From the NCBI RefSeq assembly GCF_036226525.1, contig NZ_CP108487.1:6262001-6326000 (forward strand): a stretch of 64,000 nucleotides of DNA. The letters run 5' to 3'. How positions within the stretch are numbered: position 1 is the stretch's first letter; every line of letters begins with the position of its first letter. Made by a program: the position numbers and the translations under genes. Below are positions 59,728 through 64,000 of the stretch, in pieces. Source of the stretch: Kribbella sp. NBC_01245 (GTDB lineage: Bacteria > Actinomycetota > Actinomycetes > Propionibacteriales > Kribbellaceae). The notes below the pieces were generated by a model. It was not told where the DNA came from. It saw only the letters and a list, made by a program, of their open reading frames with translations, and ran no database searches.

Positions 59728-59801
59728 TCCCCTTCTGCCGCGAGTGGTCGCGTCGGACCACTCGCGGAGGTTCAGATGTGACCACTCGCGGCAGAAGGGG
59801 A
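59728..59801. repeat. long inverted-repeat element, CCGCGAGTGGTC family (copy 4)
   Basis: Perfect 22-base arms (59728-59749 and 59780-59801) carry the core CCGCGAGTGGTC plus CCCCTTCTG. A third, inverted core GACCACTCGCGG lies inside at 59756-59767, so alternative hairpins are possible. It is in the 336-base gap after the SGNH gene; apart from this element and the palindrome at 59898 that gap holds no gene. Confidence 0.8.
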
Positions 59802-59897
59802 GTCGGGGCTGGGCGTCCGCTGGTGCGGCCGAGTCGCGTCTTTCGCGTCTGGCCGTGGGGGACCGCATCGGCAAACCAGGAGACAAGGAAGTCGAAG

Positions 59898-59927
59898 GAA
59901 AACTCATCGGTTGACCGATGAGTTTTC
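59898..59927. promoter_or_regulatory. 30-bp palindrome with central TTGACC
   Basis: GAAAACTCATCGGT and its exact inverse flank a TG centre, giving a 30-base palindrome 70 bases before the glyoxalase start. TTGACC at its centre could be a -35 hexamer, which would make it an operator. A hairpin or terminator role is also possible. Confidence 0.5.
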
Positions 59928-59997
59928 GGCGTTGCCGTCGTTTCACGGGTCAAGAGTGTCGGTCAGACTGAGACCGACCCGACTGCGGAGGCCACTC

Positions 59998-60423
59998 ATG
60001 GACTGGAAGCTCGAACTCGTCATCATCCCGGTAACGGATGTGGACCGGGCGAAGAAGTTCTACACCGAACAACTCGGCTTCCACGTGGATGTCGATCATC
60101 GGGCGGGTGACGCCTTCCGGGTGGTGCAGTTGACGCCGCCGGGGTCGGAGTGCTCGATCACGATCGGCGTCGGCGTGACCAAGGCGATGCCCGGGTCGTA
60201 CCAGGGCACGCATCTGGTGGTGAACGACATCGAGGCCGCGCGGGCTGAGCTGGTCGAGCGGGGTGTCGCCGTCAGCGAGCCGTTCCACTTCACCGCCGAG
60301 GGGCAGCAGCCGGGGCTGGAACCGAACCGGGTCAAGTACGGAACGTTCTTGTCGTTCGAGGACCCGGACGGCAACGGGTGGACGGTTCAGGAGGTCCCGG
60401 ACGCCAACCCCGACCGGCCGTGA
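59998..60423 (+). CDS. glyoxalase/VOC-family protein
   Basis: A 141-residue VOC protein: ELVIIPVTDVDRAKKFYTEQLG and THLVVNDIEAARAELVERGV are the two beta-alpha-beta halves, with FEDPDGNGWTVQEV at the end. It is translationally coupled (GTGA) to the sigma factor that follows; VOC or similar small enzymes are usual partners of ECF41-like sigma factors. Confidence 0.85.
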   Translation: MDWKLELVIIPVTDVDRAKKFYTEQLGFHVDVDHRAGDAFRVVQLTPPGSECSITIGVGVTKAMPGSYQGTHLVVNDIEAARAELVERGVAVSEPFHFTAEGQQPGLEPNRVKYGTFLSFEDPDGNGWTVQEVPDANPDRP

Positions 60424-61397
60424 ACACGTCGGTCGAAGGCGCGATCGAGGCGGCGGCGTTCGCGGGCGATGAGGCCGCGTTCGCCGACCTCGCCGGCCGG
60501 TATCGGCGCGAACTGCACGTGCACTGTTACCGGATGCTGGCGTCCTTCGACGATGCCGAGGACGCCGTGCAGGAGACGCTGCTGCGGGCCTGGCGCGGCC
60601 GCGAGGGGTACGACGGACGGACGTTCTTCCGCGCCTGGCTCTATCGCATCGCGACCAACGTGTGCCTGGACGTGTCCCGGCGGCACGCCAGGCGGCAGGC
60701 CGCCTCGGCCGTGGAGGCGATCTGGCTGCAGCCGTACCCGGACCGGCTGCTGGACGAGATCGCGCCACCCGCCGATCAGCCGGACGCGGTGGTGGTTGAT
60801 CGGGAGACGATCGAGCTGGCCTTTCTGGTCGCGCTGCAGTCGTTGCCGCCCCGGCAGCGGGCCGCGTTGATCGCCCGGGACGTGCTCGGCTGGCCGGCCG
60901 GGGAGACCGCGGCGCTGCTCGAGACCAGTGTCGCGGCGGCGAACAGCGCGTTGCAGCGAGCCCGTACGACGATGCAGCAGCGCCTGCCGGCCCGTCGTAC
61001 GGACTGGAATGCGCCGCGGCCGACCGCCGAGGAGCGAGAGCTGCTGGATCGATTCATCGACGCGCATGAGCGGTGCGATGCGGCGGCAGCGATCGCGATC
61101 GCAGCCGAGGACATCCGGATCTCCATGCCGCCGAATCAGCAGATCTTCGAGGGGCTCGAGGCGATGCGCCCACTGCTGGAGCGGGGTTTCGGGCCGGACC
61201 GGGACGGCGACTGGCGACTGGTGCCGACGTCGGCCAACCGGCTGCCGGCCGCGGCGAGCTATTTGTGCCGACCGGGAGACACGGTGTTCCGGGCGTTCAA
61301 GCTCGACGTCCTGCGGATCAGCAACGGCGCCATCAGCGAGATCACCACCTTCGGCTACTCGCGCTTCCCAGCATTCGGACTGCCGCCGACGCTTTGA
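60420..61397 (+). CDS. ECF41/SigG-like sigma factor with SnoaL-like C-terminus
   Basis: A 325-residue sigma factor. Region 2: RELHVHCYRMLASFDDAEDA with VQETLLRAW and FFRAWLYRIATNVCLD. Region 4: LPPRQRAALIARDVLGWPAGE. The extra C-terminal domain (about 205-320, RFIDAHERCDAAAAIAIAAE, FRAFKLDVLRISNGAISEI) is SnoaL/NTF2-like and in this group controls activity. GTG 60420 overlaps the glyoxalase stop. Confidence 0.88.
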   Translation: MNTSVEGAIEAAAFAGDEAAFADLAGRYRRELHVHCYRMLASFDDAEDAVQETLLRAWRGREGYDGRTFFRAWLYRIATNVCLDVSRRHARRQAASAVEAIWLQPYPDRLLDEIAPPADQPDAVVVDRETIELAFLVALQSLPPRQRAALIARDVLGWPAGETAALLETSVAAANSALQRARTTMQQRLPARRTDWNAPRPTAEERELLDRFIDAHERCDAAAAIAIAAEDIRISMPPNQQIFEGLEAMRPLLERGFGPDRDGDWRLVPTSANRLPAAASYLCRPGDTVFRAFKLDVLRISNGAISEITTFGYSRFPAFGLPPTL

Positions 61398-61558
61398 CCT
61401 GCAAGATCGTGATTTCTGCTGTCTCAGTAATCGAAACCTCTTGTGCACGCTCGAGATCTGATCGAGATTTGACCGTGACCTTACATAGGGCTGGTCGTTG
61501 ATCAGTCAGTCGGAACAGATCACTGGATCTCGGGGGAGATCTCGAAAGGCGCCCGCCC

Positions 61559-61792
61559 GTGCATAAATTCAACTCACCGCCCAGCTGGCCGGTGCCGTCC
61601 ACCGAGCGCTGGCGACCGCCGGTCGGCTGGTCGCCGGATCCGGCGTGGCCGCCCGCTCCGGACGGCTGGGAGTTCTGGATCAACAACCGGGGCCTGCCTG
61701 CCAGTGGCCCGATCGGCGCCTTCGGTGCGGTCGAGGGCGGCCGGCTCGAAGTGGTCACGGCCGACGCCTCCCAACTCCTGATGACCGTCTAG
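61559..61792 (+). CDS. 77-residue Trp/Pro-rich domain protein
   Basis: Starts at GTG 61559 after GAAAGG. The protein (NSPPSWPVPSTERWRPPVGW, PDPAWPPAPDGWEFWINNRG) matches the N-terminal domain of the Excalibur protein at 58014 but has no helix or Excalibur end. It could be a free-standing copy or a truncated relative. Function unknown. Confidence 0.55.
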   Translation: MHKFNSPPSWPVPSTERWRPPVGWSPDPAWPPAPDGWEFWINNRGLPASGPIGAFGAVEGGRLEVVTADASQLLMTV

Positions 61793-61849
61793 TTCTGATG
61801 TTGAGATTTGTGCTTACTTGCTCGGGAAATGTGTGATTGCATTTCGGGC

Positions 61850-63046
61850 ATGAGTCTCAGCATCGGTCTGGTCGGCGCCGGCCAATTCGCCCCTTCGTTC
61901 CTGCGCCTGTGGCAGGCACATCCCGACGTGACCGATGTCCGGCTCACCGACGTACTGCCCGATCGGCTCGCCGCGATGGCCGAGCAGCAGGGCATCTCCA
62001 CGACGTACCAGTCGTTCGAGGAGATGCTCGCCTCGGATGTCGACGCGATCGCGATCTTCACCCAGCGCTGGTTGCACGGCGAGATGGCGATCCAGGCTCT
62101 CGAAGCCGGCAAGCACGTGTATTCGACCGTGCCGATGGCGATCGAGGCCGACCAGATCGCGCGCATCATCGAGCTGGTTCGCGAGACCGGGCTGACGTAC
62201 ATGATGGGCGAGACGAGCTTCTACTACCCCTCCTCGGTGTACTGCCGGGAGAAGCTGGCCAAGGGCGAGTTCGGCCGGGTCTTCTACTCCGAGGGCGATT
62301 ACGTGCACGACATGGACCTCGGCTTCTACTCCGCCTACCAGTACAGCGGTGGCGAGAAGTGGAAGGAGGTCGCGAGCTTCCCGCCGATGCTCTACCCGAC
62401 CCACGCCGTCGGCAACGTGCTTTCGGTGACCGGGCAGCACGCCACGCACGTCTCGTGCATTGGCGTGAAGGATGACCGTGGCGATGGCGTGTTCGACAAA
62501 GAGGTCAGCCAGTTCGACAACGACTTCTCCAACGCGACGGCCTTGTTCAAGCTGGCGGATGGCGGCGTGATGCGGACGAACGAGATGCGCCGGGTCGGTT
62601 ATCCCTCGCACATCCGGGAGTCGCGCCTGCGTGTCTTCGGTACGGAGGGCAGCTTCGAGCAGCTCGCCGAGACCAGCGTTTGGCAGACCAAGGAAGGCGT
62701 CGAGGACGTCACCGATCTGCTGAAGTCGGCGCCCAGCGGCAGCCTCGACGACGAGGACATCCTGCACGTCGACCCGGCCCTGCGTGATGCGTTCCTGTCC
62801 GGGCTGGCGCCGGTGCATGATCAGAGTCGACTGCCGGCCGAGTTCACCGGCCTGCACAACGGGCACGACGGCTCGCACCACTTCCTGGCCGACGACTTCG
62901 TCCGTGCGGTCGCCGACAAGACCGTGCCCCCGGTCAACGCGTGGGTAGCCGCCCGCTACACCCTGCCCGGCATCATCGCCCACCAGTCCGCCCTGCAAGG
63001 CGGCGTCCAGCTCGAGATCCCCGACCACGGCGACGCGCCCGCCTGA
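61850..63046 (+). CDS. Gfo/Idh/MocA-family oxidoreductase
   Basis: A 398-residue NAD(P)-dependent dehydrogenase. SIGLVGAGQFAPSFLR is the Rossmann motif (GxGxxA variant); DAIAIFTQRWLHGEMAIQAL and EAGKHVYSTVPMA occupy the position of the usual EKP motif, here STVPMA without the Lys. The C-terminal domain (EGDYVHDMDLGFYSAY, PTHAVGNVLSVTG) binds a sugar-like substrate. The divergent spelling of the EKP motif makes the exact reaction uncertain. Confidence 0.82.
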   Translation: MSLSIGLVGAGQFAPSFLRLWQAHPDVTDVRLTDVLPDRLAAMAEQQGISTTYQSFEEMLASDVDAIAIFTQRWLHGEMAIQALEAGKHVYSTVPMAIEADQIARIIELVRETGLTYMMGETSFYYPSSVYCREKLAKGEFGRVFYSEGDYVHDMDLGFYSAYQYSGGEKWKEVASFPPMLYPTHAVGNVLSVTGQHATHVSCIGVKDDRGDGVFDKEVSQFDNDFSNATALFKLADGGVMRTNEMRRVGYPSHIRESRLRVFGTEGSFEQLAETSVWQTKEGVEDVTDLLKSAPSGSLDDEDILHVDPALRDAFLSGLAPVHDQSRLPAEFTGLHNGHDGSHHFLADDFVRAVADKTVPPVNAWVAARYTLPGIIAHQSALQGGVQLEIPDHGDAPA

Positions 63047-63131
63047 CCAGCTGGGGACAACTCTTCCGCGAAGCGCCTCGTTGTGCGCTCTACCGAAACC
63101 ACCAACCCGGCGCGCCACTAGCCGGTGCAGT

Positions 63132-63234
63132 CCGCTCCCTATTCCGGGTGTCGGCACGCGGAATGGGGGGTCGGCCTACCTAATTTCGCGAGTCCGCCCC
63201 CCATTCCGAGGGTCGACACTCGGAATAGGGGCGG
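63132..63234. repeat. compound inverted-repeat element with four related arms
   Basis: Outer arms 63132-63153 and 63214-63234 pair with one bulge and one mismatch; inner arms 63159-63174 and 63194-63208 pair with one bulge. Each half also contains its own ATTCCG/CGGAAT pair, so a cruciform with two side hairpins is possible. It lies between convergent genes (stops at 63046 and 63244). Confidence 0.7.
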
Positions 63235-63243
63235 CCGGTGGCG

Positions 63244-63954
63244 CTAGGCGTTGTAGACCTTGCGGAGGCGTTGGGCCATTGAGGTGTCGAGGTGGCGTTG
63301 CATGGCTTGTTCGGCCGCATCCGGGTCGCCGGAGGTGATGGCTTCGACGATTTGGCGGTGTTCGACGAGGACTTCGGGGCCGGTGGCGCGGTCGTAGTGC
63401 AGGCGGAAGATGTGCAGGTGGCAGTGGGTGCGCTGGAAGGCGAGGCGCACTTGGTCGCTACCGGACAGGCCGGCCACCAGCGAGTGGAACCGGCTGTCGT
63501 GCGCGGTCAACGACTTGTAGCCCGCGTAGTCCGCTGATGTGGGCTCGACCGCCGTGGCCAGCTCGGCCCGCAGTTGCGAGGCGCCCGAGGCGTCAATCAG
63601 TTCGGCCGCGCGACGGGCTGCCCACGGCTCGATCAACCGGCGGAACGCGTACAGGTCGTCGAACTCCTCGAGCGTCAGCAGCGGGGTCGCGCGATAGCCC
63701 TTGAGTGGTTCCTTGTCGGCTAGGCCCTCGGACTCGAGTCGGGCCAGCGCCTCGCGCACCGGCGTGGACGAGACCTGGAAGTCGCGCGCGAGACCGTCGA
63801 TGGAGATCCGCGCGCCCGGCTTGATCGTGTGGTCCATCAACATCGCCTTGATCGCCTCATAGACGTCATCGGCGAGCATCTGGCGTCGCGACAACCGCCG
63901 ATCCACCGAAACCTCGGCAGTCGCCGATGCGGGTAATGGGCTGATATCGGTCAT
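63244..63954 (-). CDS. GntR/FadR-family transcriptional regulator
   Basis: A 236-residue regulator. The winged helix spans about residues 27-95 (LADDVYEAIKAMLMDHTIKP, GLARDFQVSSTPVREALARLE). The C-terminal FCD domain (TLEEFDDLYAFRRLIEPWAA, HDSRFHSLVAGLSGSD, HRQIVEAITSGDPDAAEQAM) has the His/Asp metal-ligand pattern. ATG 63954 has GAGGAC six bases upstream. It may regulate the oxidoreductase or genes beyond the window. Confidence 0.85.
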   Translation of the reverse strand: MTDISPLPASATAEVSVDRRLSRRQMLADDVYEAIKAMLMDHTIKPGARISIDGLARDFQVSSTPVREALARLESEGLADKEPLKGYRATPLLTLEEFDDLYAFRRLIEPWAARRAAELIDASGASQLRAELATAVEPTSADYAGYKSLTAHDSRFHSLVAGLSGSDQVRLAFQRTHCHLHIFRLHYDRATGPEVLVEHRQIVEAITSGDPDAAEQAMQRHLDTSMAQRLRKVYNA

Positions 63955-64000
63955 CTCGTCCTCGCACCTTGACCCGTCGGGCCACATCAGGAAGGGTAAA

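Noticed and set aside
59728..59801. CRISPR-like repeats
   Set aside because: Only three cores in mixed orientation, no regular spacers and no cas genes; inverted-repeat structure explains them better.
61398..61558. Promoter or small RNA in the gap after the ECF41-like sigma gene
   Set aside because: A TTGACC is present but no well-placed -10 or stable fold could be supported by eye.

Overview
The window is high-GC DNA packed with short-spaced, often overlapping genes (ATGA, GTGA, TGATG junctions), frequent GTG and TTG starts, and actinobacterial families: SigE-type sigma factors, Scr1/DUF5753 regulators with DUF6879, DUF3099, DUF1707, Excalibur and PknB-like kinases. Gene content and style fit a soil actinomycete of the Propionibacteriales, most likely Kribbella or a near relative. 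That genus call is inference from style, not a database match. No rRNA, tRNA, CRISPR array or intact transposase was found.

Layout. 1-3353: partial 2OG-Fe(II) oxygenase, DUF3099, DUF3800-like, YjdF-like membrane protein, FKBP isomerase and an alpha/beta hydrolase. 3418-10274 (minus): an accessory block of a TPR protein, a STAND-like NTPase, a RibD-like deaminase, a RibD-C/DHFR-like reductase, an Scr1-type XRE regulator, DUF6879 and a small protein. Operator-like repeats and two coupled small ORFs lie on its upstream side (10327-10719). 10991-14183 (minus): sugar ABC importer. 14251-39351 (plus, with minus-strand interruptions): the purine genes purD, purB, purS, purQ and purL, spread out by inserted modules. 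These modules are three tandem sigma factor/membrane-protein pairs (15580-20471), a membrane NACHT NTPase with a membrane partner (22008-24012), a glycosyltransferase operon (24026-28514), a TetR/flavin monooxygenase pair, two YqaA-like membrane proteins, a CDP-alcohol phosphatidyltransferase and a secreted Vps62-like protein. A membrane protein with a large ectodomain sits inside the purSQL operon.

39427-46470: DUF1707 protein, GNAT, cupin, a frameshifted small gene, and the PTS-dependent dihydroxyacetone kinase operon dhaK-dhaL-dhaM, with IS200/IS605-type end hairpins just upstream. 46649-50738: an ECF sigma factor divergent from a Ser/Thr kinase, then three related envelope proteins. 50735-57095: a TenA-like protein followed by secreted carbohydrate-active proteins (GH43, discoidin/beta-helix protein, GH1) with LacI-type palindromes in their promoters. 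57092-63954: unknown protein, Excalibur protein, SGNH hydrolase, glyoxalase plus ECF41-like sigma factor, Gfo/Idh/MocA oxidoreductase and a GntR regulator.

The most unusual features are the STAND/TPR/deaminase/reductase block, the triplicated sigma/membrane-protein locus, the membrane NACHT pair, and seven long inverted-repeat elements in intergenic spaces. Four of these elements share the core CCGCGAGTGGTC, while their flanking arm sequences differ but remain complementary. Several apparent single-base frameshifts also occur; these could be sequence errors, true decay or programmed shifts.
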